Below are positions 23,401 through 28,894 of a stretch of 64,000 bases of DNA, in pieces. The notes beneath the pieces were generated by a model, which saw nothing but the letters and a program-made list of their open reading frames with translations, ran no database searches and was not told the origin of the DNA. Source of the stretch: JBGSPQ01 sp041738505 (GTDB lineage Bacteria; Patescibacteriota; Gracilibacteria; UBA1369); the NCBI GenBank assembly GCA_041738505.1, contig JBGSPQ010000026.1, forward strand, positions 7,447 to 71,446, written 5' to 3'. The position numbers and the translations under genes were made by a program. Within the stretch, counting starts at the first letter, position 1. Each line of letters begins with the position of its first letter.

Positions 23401-24842
23401 CCATCACTGTCAAAATCAAACGAGTCCAAATCTTCATCCACACCGCATTCCCCACTGCAACCGTCCCCGTTCATATCCCCCGGTTCATCCTCATCCACTT
23501 TCCCGTCGCCGTCCAAATCGTTATCCTGAGGAGTGTCTTCATCCACCAGCCCGTCCAGATCGTTATCAATTCCTGCAAAAGGATCACCCAAATCCTCATC
23601 AATACTTTCGTCAATCATACCGTCCCCGTCATTGTCTTTTCCATCCACAACTTTGTATTTGGAACCGGGTTTAACATTATAAAAATTTTCGGTCATCAGC
23701 GGAGTGCCAGGTATGGAACAGTCCTTAAGCTGATTGGGAACATTGGGAATAATATCGCAAAGCCCAAACCTTCCTTCATCCTCCTCGTCAATCATACCGT
23801 CTGCGTCATTATCAAAACCGTCAGCGATTCCGTGCAGAGGTGAACCGTCCTCTCCGTCGCCATCGTCATCAAGTCCGTTTTCCGGATCCTCATCAATTTT
23901 TCCGTCGCCGTCATTATCAATCCCGTCGCCCTGCTTCATGTCTTTTTCATTGGACGCGGAAAGCTCCTGCAAAAGATATTTATTGTAGTGGTTGTAGGTA
24001 AGCTGATACCACTTATCCAGATAACGCAGGTAATTGGAAAATCCCTGCTTGTCCATCAGGTTAAATTCATTAACCAGATCCATGTAAAAAAGTTTTTTGG
24101 AAAAATCCTTAAATGCAGTGGAATCGGCAAGACACTCTCCGGACTCGCAGTGATAAAGATGGTTTTTGTCAAAATAAGTCGCCAGCAGTTTCAGACCCTC
24201 CTCTCCCGAAAGCGGAGGCTTGATCACTCCGTGCCAGACTTCGGCCTTGGGGGAAAAGTTATTGCGGTTGCGTAGAAAATCGCCGCTCTCCGCGTCGTAA
24301 ATATAAACCTTGTCGGCAAAATCGGTATATGGCAGGAGACTTGCAAATCTGTTGTCACCCTTATTCACGACCGGCAGGGGAACATCGCCCACAATCACAA
24401 TCCCTTTCAGTTTGTTCATTTGGGAAGTGCCGTCCCCTTGAAAATAAAGTTTTTCCAGCGCGTTTGAAATATTTTCAACCTTTTCATTTTTTTTGATTTT
24501 GATAATCACCGCTTTCGTATAATCCTCCGAGGTTTGCACATCGCGGGCGTACCGCCTGATCCTTTCCGGCAGATTCATGGTTTTTAAAGACTGAGGATAT
24601 TTATCCGTCAGCCCCGTATAGGAGTTGGAATTATCCAACAAAGACTCCTCAACCAGAATCGCCGCAATCCCATAGTGGTCCACCGCCAGTGCCTTTTTCA
24701 TGGTCTGTGGATACAGCGCCTGCAGTTTTGGAAGATTAATCGCCATCACAATCGGCGCGTGTAAAATCTGCGCCACCAGGAAAAACAGAAAAAACGATGC
24801 CAGAAATTTTTGTTTGAATTGTATTTTGTTTTTGTTTTCCAT
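8406..24842 (-). CDS. Giant multidomain surface protein (5,478 aa) with SLH and calcium-binding repeats
   Basis: A single uninterrupted frame of 16.4 kb. An N-terminal signal sequence precedes a domain (about 40-230) whose layout (ILVEESLL, later GIVIVGDVPLP) recalls the gingipain/C25 fold; catalytic residues were not identified. Thrombospondin-type-3 DxDxDG repeats lie at about 300-565, 1908-2048, 4951-5025 and 5228-5418. SLH domains lie near 1708-1815 and 5026-5225. Bacterial Ig-like modules occupy about 2070-2515, FG-GAP-like repeats 2880-3010, a DUF11-like module near 3100-3200, helices with Cys at 3608-3760, a Pro-rich stretch at 3768-3868, a fibronectin-like module near 4300 and a FecR-like module at 4380-4518. 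Likely a cell-surface adhesin or wall-anchored scaffold. AAAGGA just upstream is a good ribosome site. Stop is TGA. Confidence 0.9.
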   Translation of the reverse strand: MENKNKIQFKQKFLASFFLFFLVAQILHAPIVMAINLPKLQALYPQTMKKALAVDHYGIAAILVEESLLDNSNSYTGLTDKYPQSLKTMNLPERIRRYARDVQTSEDYTKAVIIKIKKNEKVENISNALEKLYFQGDGTSQMNKLKGIVIVGDVPLPVVNKGDNRFASLLPYTDFADKVYIYDAESGDFLRNRNNFSPKAEVWHGVIKPPLSGEEGLKLLATYFDKNHLYHCESGECLADSTAFKDFSKKLFYMDLVNEFNLMDKQGFSNYLRYLDKWYQLTYNHYNKYLLQELSASNEKDMKQGDGIDNDGDGKIDEDPENGLDDDGDGEDGSPLHGIADGFDNDADGMIDEEDEGRFGLCDIIPNVPNQLKDCSIPGTPLMTENFYNVKPGSKYKVVDGKDNDGDGMIDESIDEDLGDPFAGIDNDLDGLVDEDTPQDNDLDGDGKVDEDEPGDMNGDGCSGECGVDEDLDSFDFDSDGYPNGYELTYGHLMGFGDSPSNPKSSGDFPLQMLPFPIPRIVPFPNPDEWIDEEGAADDDEDGKTDEDGTADNDKDKDGQFDEDPGAGSGTNSQDMNVIPDSMTKELTDRFATSYRELFEKFFSNVNDWTRYTGRYNPSYEVDLGGGKYTNVSDVATVPMYVTMKDEYSRKYLKLVNDAVERRIDKFVEVRDANGNLTNAPQLQIPVVMIEKSTLVAKLEFDLPAPGDEYDGPAVEFVNFSYINFLQFIKGIPVTALKSVKDCNLYRGSTGVTGSNSILVKASKIYNVFDQTTNAGYAGCFSKLNAEYPERCFEDLASLQLFDVMGSKEITGGVPVSELNHQACFDFKEATRFEQYRQEALIYLDQIRNYDNEEARATVVKPGSAYKPTNEIVLADTTGSLIYPEVNFTLADLLLRFGMADGIDNNKNGTVDEPAEGIPANNFGIPVDDFKQIGERLLKGIILPPPASIPVPKVYNFANPAAIDTDLKALQLIVVPKAATDANGNPVKLSSFSKNVEPTEETLKLNSSLTQTPMTIPIDNPRFFSFMDKKGQTRVVKYPNIFSANSYDEAKAILQAKELELALIAQESGVTFAAPIEGSLTSLLEYPIDVYVDPLTEKDLLAAKGSKVADAYLWKSLNIDDKHSYVFENYLNPLKDTFTGKTDKGYEVLYFVGSGKADTLEMNFNGDFPENDEDPDLASVMSQTIPGETPPGGTAGESGLPVTVESASLQDFSAIPLFEWFKEMEKWADETAAKVSNPSFELACGISDNTGDYYEQLVEGGDLDGDGVPDDVDANPLSGDGDGNGIPDGAENTAILRLSADKNVLQAGAADKVTITVEGISTNGQVQKSDSFTDVQLNIVEPNDLNTVTITSTNPTRLTNGTAKFVVLSDSDPGVITASASSPSRPNIQSNSLNIESTKRKIRLVSYVKTSNPFFLKGQSTGFIIYDSANKVIAEVNGTTGMVTITDDRFDLTALASGPSKPVRLGVREKSTQTIIASVYFVADEALPITLDGAGVNYFSGFEAMSGVHLKDLADDEFTIEEVPETAEFNAGNVYLVHENNGVKKRFGIADRTGNLFLAKEYSLELKEPQSGGSPVVFTVLSQDNKAIFELFIAAGFEKIEIVREEGEFSEFNLISFLGESFVRNFGRTMIGVAHAAVTIPDSDEDGLNDLEEILLGLDPRNPDTDGDEYKDGDELVINYNPAIENAVLFNDLDTKSEGFDKIINIFRRGIIEAYEDGKIKPDELLSREEFVKMNLGAVCVQCTRFNSNIKKAVDAVYEIAPFPDTDISDEYLYCVKEGKNSQIVSGYKGAPKTGYFLPLNYISRAEATKVMLETGRQQSYAGLDFADTTEPGKPWYYNYVLAAQEAKLYPKGRFFELDQHSPAEFKVWFDGQINNPQSKFIPWISGYITKREFAIMVSNFTDRFDCMNEDKDGDGLPDNYEKYIYGTSASNPDTDKGGVNDLVEVINKTNPLDPSDDLGLLEQIKEELDPTQDSDNDGMPDLWELENGLNPFDPADANLDPDNDGLTNLEEYNLGTDPNDADTDDGGITDGDEYHIIGTDPLDGEDDTSFGGEEGGFIVGDTVEESFVYVSDAGVVTEDFIDYTDEIISDGADRLFLKASILDENGELDEGDSSSVIKFFAKDNTGAYAEIFPKEVTAVNGEAETEVVSKILAGTMLASAEIAGRYYPSQDRDIFVLPQEVAEIEMEPVSPIIRSGGRSNTTIKVFLKDENGNVVNTDLSVVTFSVSGPGKLNEALDEDKTAEGLQLSTIDGTFEIVVSSTEESGQITLNASFQPVVFEEDLELDENGNPIPADSPTITGGATIASRDDIELRLVPQYMKMPADYATVNDIKLMVIDNNGAKVGAFRGNALFKLEDNNLGQFMSEGEQEIIGGETSAVFRSSNIAGEAKITATALGFDPATITVTTEPKKAAVLELEAAGETFDADGEPLEITGKLYDVDGNFAYTDSSTTVNIKITDAGKKFAQFVGPASAQAEKGVVSFYIAGTGITGPVNLVAQGNSLTLASVSVRAVKTFKAEDLNNVAPRVLFASLLGADYGNIFEENYFGGWFIFAGNQTVTGKTQAAVSLLSKPKPAGRLALVNSDGSLNIFDGERVGVKIIPGNGTIKPNLFTIFDKESGKDLAEVFSVYKTQMRASATEEPVDAATAVDGIYLQKLVDDENYQLVEMTQGVRVLKKGNEAFRVDHDGTITSLDNNFSYIFDASSKGLTAISAMDGTTEVIKIFYKSTGDTDVKTIGRETDINLATVGYQPGTYVKTVAVKNNIGSEIAFSGNSTALSKGLFITDSNVEMPQTQLPGLNYISLERAGEVAGVGFHGDNKHMLLFAAGNTAGESNMIYSSEIGVVLGDPTVKINNEDSMSSSSGYTRDIGQQIFAGTEAPQDVVVMDFNGDGLKDILAAYANGQVRLIQNNNAKPRFEDRGIVFDFPNGIISMTANDFDRDGETDIVVATNDSCRAGEVCVDLYKNSSGNFVRESLNLRTFDTKNRVYMIRSEDMNLDGFPDLITSDDAGAVRIFYNNKGKLEENGQLAGSLGIKVNPADNLKKEVVVSYNGSPTNQPGTFDDAYFTAFNLPSGGDNMLAEEKAALDSLAARSVEGLTVNIETAEQSAAKDFIYLDLDPRLGAKSEKRVKDLTEPFDSARRGDLIEYSITLRNEGAGAVPLNNVMFVDVKPENVELDMGSFECTDCALPVELIETGMSLNPHIVKVGTVPAGESRTVTYRATLMKTPQVKITTGNNLDSGYPADQFPDIAATPDNNPTGRMVFYYSAGQNSETKKLNYNTYVSPPPGQAMSGPAPSGINTDNLKEDTDNNGIPDELDNYQQNSAVQDKYGLEETLSGIGDGLESLINAFTCSSGCIPMPINFAFLAPGPINVMGIPGGFDPGLPIFAAGIPSPIPVWPPSPYQGSQFRVYLSPTLTMSLATGLCIGPYLGGQCWAFKIADMVPASVCDEIAGAINGAVAGANAIAEGMSAISSDGGVQGSADASGRTSTGGFSGSASLGNYEYRASVSTNFRVPGFPSVITNWLDRQSEEIINKLSDLPDLYFIYPTPASMVGAFNPDEEAANQNPDITPGFPTAKSTNSFTQALAYINSIPLIQVQSKDVMIKIPSLTKREIEKIQRDAEQWVVDFKEEIKRVQEVWSCDENSDYQTVCDKLLLDSNDLIKKVEKNIEVLEKWKELPRQILAWRGLFTKYAYQIICYMDAIVKYTGGYIHKQQARVDAWIEMMRKVVETIKNWKALIDLVIDYQASCDRCSTARFTLMELILRLFAVIPEPPIIPFPKLPDIYIDVSQIQAGLTITWPNIRFKPEPIIFPQIPRVRIPDIPTLTIILPTIPVLPEPPNLLLELPDLPPLPLPSLPDLPPPPKVPEFPVSIRITISILKEIMRILCLIKKGLIPISEALLKPHIEQLTERPLDPLLPFDLGLNFQWPAVEYDYVSRIEVVAFMDLSLDFNPVMVFVEKIAEAANNVGTNIVKALNKQMQEAAADAEQYTSPESPLGDEGVTVDLSYNDSLNQLNQINPELGNAVAGMVAGYAALERDAEKYALLASQVEDIEITGTQRLLAADDPLLNRPIAEVKDSLKYDPPAQFENQHRLTAIRNAMISYMDEQDRVMEKITNVDDLNSLGRILAQSPDINDYLPSDTKITDSNNKSTMLAKTGELDSYMNKIYKLANDALHETGTRVGEKIESNLKYLADYSQPDVPENQLSDTAVSNKGIFIINDLGMSERLLNYTGDADLPSKIAFLDMDNDSDKDVVFSYGGNIYLKENYKLYPARKVLTSEPPVADLNDYLPFAPAVNLFSSVYSNNKTVEMQWKAAQGEVAGYEIVYTLSPDNFDQNLNQPVYRVGLWNEDKALSEMTVQAGEGSTFKVDKIRNAPLVAENINGSVEVNGYRHVVVKEGGNLETRAGVIVHALNDSEVEFSENGISQGTIAIVKNSYFEVPSRYAGALDLRVTRGIVEIIDPKDTVDKQAVIEGMMLEYGNTLVSVNSGRGIVRLPDGSYFRLPAGEQLLVEKIATPANPSLQLTITNGFYYAKIASFDKKGDRGTFGETVLMAPSICADDQPPFPNSGAAEKRVSIFKKLTIDAAKSFDTQGDVTGYWIDTRLNVDEDKDGDPGNDRNLGSDMNESVDFDDDGITDNDYDNPIFTLGPYEDLTPRKVRLNVMDEALNVSGQDITITIYVPAVIMNESSARDGEIRGVIDPVDSEIPISVMRDRGGVIDKIITLLADANGKYLTDIEGEFTVDDLNLKDSLLIKNANGDVIGEINPDTGKIVLYDKNYRLEVLPAELPILPTRVVIKDPDDKIILTLFLVPDINTDTTIDAPDFPYNEETVALFRGVHNKDLDPLDMFEFKKIPADDSAYPGGTEIVEKDSDKRSALLDSGGNFYIFDDRLSPKLRESADLDDPLIIQIVYTDEGFSPIAIGEFYIAVKSEKGVEFVSADKFKVFVEGSKKMGPKFDGDGDGMPDQWELMYGLNPKDPSDAGEDADGDGLTNLQEYLAMTNPLNPDMDGDGFSDFEELIYGQNPFQKATSPFTDVDINHPYYASILNLNQRNILKGIPTGNQTRFGIDEPITRAEFAKIMLDIFCIIPRPAAYEGPSNFTDITYEEGKLPWYYAIVREANFQGFVTGYLGEIDTRTGQTPFRPDEKISRAETVKVILEALEREQVIDMGRVPEIAPWYVPYMQIAQDLEPYMIKKGYVRNPFILTADEAKNPEAPLNRGEFVAMADRVLTVFDCSAIDDDGDGMPSYWERLNGLDPFNPADAHYDDDNDKLTNLEEFIHGTNPKDPDTDDGGVIDGEEVLQSTNPRDKPEDDPLDRDGDGLTDKDETRIWNTDPLIADTDGGGINDGDEVLKFGTDPLDPRDDGDSDGDGLSDYDENNVYGTDPLIADTDGGGVDDGDEVNRGTDPLNPDDDLIDPRSDLEEGIYIIMEECLQCPCPSAIDHSADIVPGDLVFGVISNNDDSQIFSKSNYVQIITVPKPENP

Positions 24843-24866
24843 TAATCCTTTCTTTTTTTATATAAT

Positions 24867-24872
24867 ATTATA
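24867..24872 (-). promoter_or_regulatory. -10 element of the giant-gene operon promoter
   Basis: On the minus strand TATAAT lies 25 bases before the ATG of the giant gene. No convincing -35 partner is seen at 16-18 bases, so the promoter may need an activator or be weak. Confidence 0.4.
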
Positions 24873-24920
24873 GCAGAAAATCACCCTTTTGAGGATGCTA
24901 AACGGCTTCATAACAACAAA

Positions 24921-24945
24921 AACCCCCATTTTTTGGGGATTTTGC
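24921..24945 (-). terminator. Terminator of the membrane-protein gene
   Basis: Read on the minus strand: ATCCCC, an A-rich loop, GGGGG and then TTTTT. It separates the 564-aa membrane protein gene from the giant-protein operon. Confidence 0.65.
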
Positions 24946-24990
24946 ATTGACAAAAAATGAAGTAAGTTTTGCTATATCAAATTACCCTTC

Positions 24991-26685
24991 CTAGGTTCTT
25001 TTTACTTTCGGTTTGGTTGGAGTTGCGGACGTATCTGCGTCCGGGTTGGAATCCACAGATTCCTGCGAACCATCAAAGTCTATTTTGGACGAGTCCGTAA
25101 TGGAAAAATCGGTTTCCTCCATGGCGGGGGGTTGATATTTATTAATGAACGAATTCATCAGGGAACTTTCTCCGCTCATCATGTTTCCAAGTAAGAATAC
25201 GGAACCGGCCGCAAGTAGCAATGGTGAAAAGAAAATTAACAGCGTAAGCAACAAAAGTCCTCCATTCAGTTTCAGACGACGCTCCGGATTTGCAAGCTCC
25301 TGCGCCAGAATTTGGTAAAACGTAACTGTCAGAGGGTACGCCAGCAATACAACCAGCGCGCCGATAATTGTGGAAACAAGCGAAAAAGTGGCATCACCCC
25401 TGAAGACAAAAACATTCAGTAAATTCAAAACCACCCCCGGAAGCGCGATAATTAAAGGGAAAATAGTCATAAAGCAGACAATCAGCCACCACTTCTTTTT
25501 GGTGATTTCCCGGCTCCTGTCCAATACTTCTTGGGCGGAATGTTCGGGGCTGGCCATCAAAATGGGGAAAGCCATGGAGGCGTAAATCATTCTAATCATG
25601 GCAATGATCACAATAATGAAAACCGCTACGCCAATTGCGAAATTGGCAATCAGCAGAAACATGACGTTAATGCTATCAGCCGCGTTTTTAGAGGTTAAAG
25701 AGGTGGCACCTAAAATCCCGATCGGCTGTTCAGTGATGGAAGATTGATCTTCGCCGCTCAAAAAACCAACAGAAGAATCTTCCATACTTACCGCGGGTAC
25801 ATCCGTTTCCAAGGGTGTCACCACTTCCGCTTGCGATACGGTCTCTGCCGGCGTTACCAATTCCATAAGAGGCTGAACCTGCGCGATGATTTCATTATCC
25901 TCCGCAATTGCTGTCAGGTTGCCCATAACCGCGGAACCCATGCCGCTAAAAAACGTATTCATTACTGCGAAAATCAACATCAGAACAATAATCAGCCAAA
26001 GCCCGGAATAAACAAAAATCCGCAGAGCCAGAACAATGGCCTTGCCAGTTAATCGCACCGTCCGGCCAAAAGATTGCCTCGCTTTAATATTCAAGTCGTT
26101 ATAAGCGCTGTGCGCCTGATTGGCGATGGTCCCGTAAAAGAAAAAGCTGACAAGGCCAAGCAAAACCGGCACCAGCAAGGGGATAATCATCACAAACGTG
26201 GAATCTCCGCTCATCATCAACATAAACATCAGCGGCACCATGGCAAACATCGCCCCGCCGACCAGCAAAATGTTTAACAGCGCCACCCCCAGAAAAACCC
26301 AGAATTTCTTAAAAAAAGTCTTAAATGTGGCTTTCAGGATGTAAATAAAACCGGTCTGCAATTCATCACCGGCAAAAAAGAACTTTTTATCCGATTTTTC
26401 CACCGACTTATCGGGCGACAATTCTTCCGAATTGGATTTTTTCGGTTCATCGTCGGGTCTGCCGATTGGCATGGAAAAAGCCGAACCACTGCCCCTTTTA
26501 AAGCCGGCTGCAGGTTCCGTGGACGGTTGAGCGCCTGTTCCATCCGTGGGAGGTGGATTATCCGCTGCGTTGCCATTCTCGGCGGACATAGCGTCCGTGG
26601 CATTTCCATTAACATCTTTCTTAATAAAACCGCCCAGCCCAAAGCTGCTCATCTCATCCGGCGCTTTGTTATTATCATCCGCCAT
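24991..26685 (-). CDS. Multipass membrane protein with disordered N-terminus
   Basis: 564 residues, no family recognised. Residues 1-105 are polar, low complexity and probably cytoplasmic. About six or seven hydrophobic spans follow (for example VFLGVALLNILLVGGAMF, ILALRIFVYSGLWLIIVLML-like, and FAIGVAVFIIVIIAMI), with a long Thr/Glu/Val-rich loop near 260-330, and a polar tail. The arrangement resembles uncharacterised membrane proteins of the DUF975/YciC type but the match is loose. It has its own leader with alternative hairpins (26781-26858) behind the pilin terminator, so it is probably transcribed separately from the pilin. Confidence 0.7.
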   Translation of the reverse strand: MADDNNKAPDEMSSFGLGGFIKKDVNGNATDAMSAENGNAADNPPPTDGTGAQPSTEPAAGFKRGSGSAFSMPIGRPDDEPKKSNSEELSPDKSVEKSDKKFFFAGDELQTGFIYILKATFKTFFKKFWVFLGVALLNILLVGGAMFAMVPLMFMLMMSGDSTFVMIIPLLVPVLLGLVSFFFYGTIANQAHSAYNDLNIKARQSFGRTVRLTGKAIVLALRIFVYSGLWLIIVLMLIFAVMNTFFSGMGSAVMGNLTAIAEDNEIIAQVQPLMELVTPAETVSQAEVVTPLETDVPAVSMEDSSVGFLSGEDQSSITEQPIGILGATSLTSKNAADSINVMFLLIANFAIGVAVFIIVIIAMIRMIYASMAFPILMASPEHSAQEVLDRSREITKKKWWLIVCFMTIFPLIIALPGVVLNLLNVFVFRGDATFSLVSTIIGALVVLLAYPLTVTFYQILAQELANPERRLKLNGGLLLLTLLIFFSPLLLAAGSVFLLGNMMSGESSLMNSFINKYQPPAMEETDFSITDSSKIDFDGSQESVDSNPDADTSATPTKPKVKRT

Positions 26686-26780
26686 GGCAAACCAAAAAAA
26701 TACAATTCAATCCAAATATTATACACCAAAACAGCGTTTATTACCATAACATAAGGCGGAAAACAGTCGCTTAACGCCCC

Positions 26781-26858
26781 CCAACCTTCCATTTTTGATC
26801 AACACCGCTCCCCTCTACCACGAACAAATCTTCCACGTTGAGCAGCGTGGAAGGTTGG
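26781..26858. repeat. Nested, mutually exclusive inverted repeats
   Basis: CCAACCTTCCA (26781-26791) and TGGAAGGTTGG (26848-26858) are perfect 11-base complements. Inside, CTTCCACG (26830-26837) and CGTGGAAG (26846-26853) form a perfect 8-base local hairpin. The two pairings share 26848-26853, so only one can form at a time. It lies between the pilin terminator and the next gene. Confidence 0.6.
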
Positions 26859-26877
26859 CTCAAACACCAGTGAATAT

Positions 26878-26917
26878 AAAAAAAAGGCCCGCCTTTCGGG
26901 CGTGCCTTTTTTTTATA
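26878..26917. terminator. Terminator behind the pilin gene
   Basis: AAAAAGGC..CGCC and GGCG..GCCTTTTT arms around a TTTC loop with A and T runs on either side. On the minus strand it ends the pilin transcript 20 bases or so after the stop codon. Confidence 0.85.
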
Positions 26918-26935
26918 GAACATTATATCAAACGA

Positions 26936-27472
26936 TTACTTGACGATGACAAAAATATTCATATCAGTCCCCGGATCTGCAATAGGGTCTCCAAAATCAG
27001 CTGGCGGTGCGCCTCCTTCGGTTGCCGCGTTACAAACAGCTGCTGTAGTTATTGTACTGGCTAGACCATTTGCATCATTAAATACTTCCATGGGAGCTAT
27101 AACCATATAGTTGGCAGGATTACCATCAAGACGGCAATAAATAGGGCCGTTACATTCAGCAATTTCACCGACCGTCAATGTCATATTTGGTTGTGGATCC
27201 GCGGGCGGTTCAGCACCCTGAAAATATGAGGTAAGAATCGTAGTATCAGAAGCAATACAGAAAGAATTCGGAGGATAATCCTGATTATCACCATTATACG
27301 TCTCCAAAGCAGCAATAACACTGTTCAAGTCACCTTTTCTTCCGGCGTCTCTTGCTCTTGCTGGAGCTCCAAGGATGGAGGGCAGAAGCGCGGCGGCCAG
27401 AATACCGATGATCGTAATTACGATCAGAAGCTCAATAAGGGTGAAACCCTTTTTAGAAACCATTTTATTCAT
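26936..27472 (-). CDS. Type IV major pilin-like protein
   Basis: 178 residues beginning with a class III signal: MVSKKG then FTLIELLIVI, with prepilin peptidase cutting after Gly9 and Glu at position 5 of the mature protein. A single hydrophobic helix follows, then a globular domain with four Cys that could form two disulfides. This is the filament subunit of the pilus whose assembly genes lie just upstream. It has its own strong promoter (27541-27569) and terminator, as expected of a subunit needed in excess. Met4 is an alternative start. The size and lack of minor pilins nearby leave open whether it is a major pilin or a pseudopilin. Confidence 0.9.
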   Translation of the reverse strand: MNKMVSKKGFTLIELLIVITIIGILAAALLPSILGAPARARDAGRKGDLNSVIAALETYNGDNQDYPPNSFCIASDTTILTSYFQGAEPPADPQPNMTLTVGEIAECNGPIYCRLDGNPANYMVIAPMEVFNDANGLASTITTAAVCNAATEGGAPPADFGDPIADPGTDMNIFVIVK

Positions 27473-27540
27473 GTTTTATTTTATGGTTAAAGATTAAATG
27501 GTTATTTATATTTATATATTATTTATAGTTTCTTCGTATT

Positions 27541-27569
27541 ATTATACCCTTTAATTTTTATTAAAGCAA
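27541..27569 (-). promoter_or_regulatory. Promoter of the pilin gene
   Basis: On the minus strand TTGCTT (27569-27564), 17 bases, then a perfect TATAAT (27546-27541). The leader to the ATG at 27472 is about 60 bases and AT-rich. Confidence 0.7.
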
Positions 27570-27610
27570 GTATTAAAAATACATAATTGGCATATATCAA
27601 CAGTTTTTCC

Positions 27611-28894
27611 CTAGAAGGATCCACTTCCCGCGATGTCCGTCAACTGCATAATGGGCAGCATAATGGCCGCAACAAGGAATCCAACCCCAAGACCGATAAT
27701 CACCAGAATCATCGGTTCCATAATTTTGGTAAGCGCCGAAACCACGTTATCCACCTCTTCGTCGTAAAACTCCGCCACCTTTAACATCACGTTTTCCAGC
27801 TGTGCGGTCTGTTCACCAATCTCAATCATATTCACCAACATCTTGGGAAAGAGTTTGCTTTCGGAAAGGTTTTCCGCCATCGGGATTCCCCTTCGCATAT
27901 CCTCCGCCGTCAAAATAAGCCTTCTTTTATATACTTCATTACCTAGCGAATGGGAGACAATTTCAATGGACTTGATAATCGGCACGCCGCTTCCCATCAG
28001 ATTTGCAAACCCTCGGGAAAATCTGGATAAGGTCATTTTCCTGATGATCTCACCAAAGATCGGCAGTTTTAAAACCACGGTGTCTATGGCCAGCTTTCCC
28101 GTTCTGGTCTTTTTCCACCAGTTGAAAGCCATGCCAAAAAGCACAACACCTAAAATCACAAACGGCCAGTAATTATTAAATACATCACTCAATGTAATCA
28201 AAATTCTTGTGGGAAGAGGCAGTTCACTGCCGGTCTGGGTAAAAAGAGATTCCAATTGGGGCACCACCATCATAATCACCAGTGTCATGGCCACAACAAG
28301 CAGGGTGATAATCACAATCGGATAAATCATCGCCCCTTTAACCTTGCCCGTAATGCTGGCGTTTTTTTCCTGTTCGGACGCGATCGCCTTTAAAGTTTTA
28401 TTCAATTGTCCCGACGCTTCTCCCGCTTTCACCATACCCACCTCCGAGTCGCCAAAAACGTCCGGATAAGCCAGCATTGCTTCTGAAAGGCTTTTTCCCC
28501 CTTCAATGGAACCGGCGCATGCAAACAAAATTTTAGCCAGGCGCGGGTTCTTTTCCGACTGCACTCCCAGCGTACGCAGTGACTTAATCAGCGGAAGGCC
28601 GGCGTTAAGCATCACAGAAAGCAGGCGGAAGAATACGGCCTTTTCTTTGACCCTGATTTTTGTGTGATCAACTATGAACTCATTCACCTTTGTGTAATAG
28701 TCCACAATCGGATTGCCGGTGTATTTGATTGTACCGACCCGTTCTTTGATTAGAATTTTATCCGGGCCCGTCGCCTGGGCGATGTTCAAAATGAGTTGTT
28801 TTTCTTTTGGAGTGGCGAGCTTGGCGGATTTATTGACCTCAAATACCTGGTCTTTTTCCGCCATTCCGAACCCTTTTGCTTGTTTTTCAGGCAT
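27611..28894 (-). CDS. pilC: Type IV pilus inner-membrane platform protein PilC/GspF
   Basis: 427 residues with two GspF (T2SSF) domains: each has a cytoplasmic helical bundle followed by membrane spans. Typical features are the phrase GLPLIKSLRTLG in the first and GVPIIKSIEIVS in the second repeat, and a last span near the C-terminus (LVIIGLGVGFLVAAIMLPIM). It is the platform that couples the assembly ATPase to pilin extraction. An extra N-terminal ~75-residue polar segment precedes the first domain. Its start overlaps the end of the ATPase gene by eight bases, so the two are translationally coupled. Confidence 0.93.
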   Translation of the reverse strand: MPEKQAKGFGMAEKDQVFEVNKSAKLATPKEKQLILNIAQATGPDKILIKERVGTIKYTGNPIVDYYTKVNEFIVDHTKIRVKEKAVFFRLLSVMLNAGLPLIKSLRTLGVQSEKNPRLAKILFACAGSIEGGKSLSEAMLAYPDVFGDSEVGMVKAGEASGQLNKTLKAIASEQEKNASITGKVKGAMIYPIVIITLLVVAMTLVIMMVVPQLESLFTQTGSELPLPTRILITLSDVFNNYWPFVILGVVLFGMAFNWWKKTRTGKLAIDTVVLKLPIFGEIIRKMTLSRFSRGFANLMGSGVPIIKSIEIVSHSLGNEVYKRRLILTAEDMRRGIPMAENLSESKLFPKMLVNMIEIGEQTAQLENVMLKVAEFYDEEVDNVVSALTKIMEPMILVIIGLGVGFLVAAIMLPIMQLTDIAGSGSF

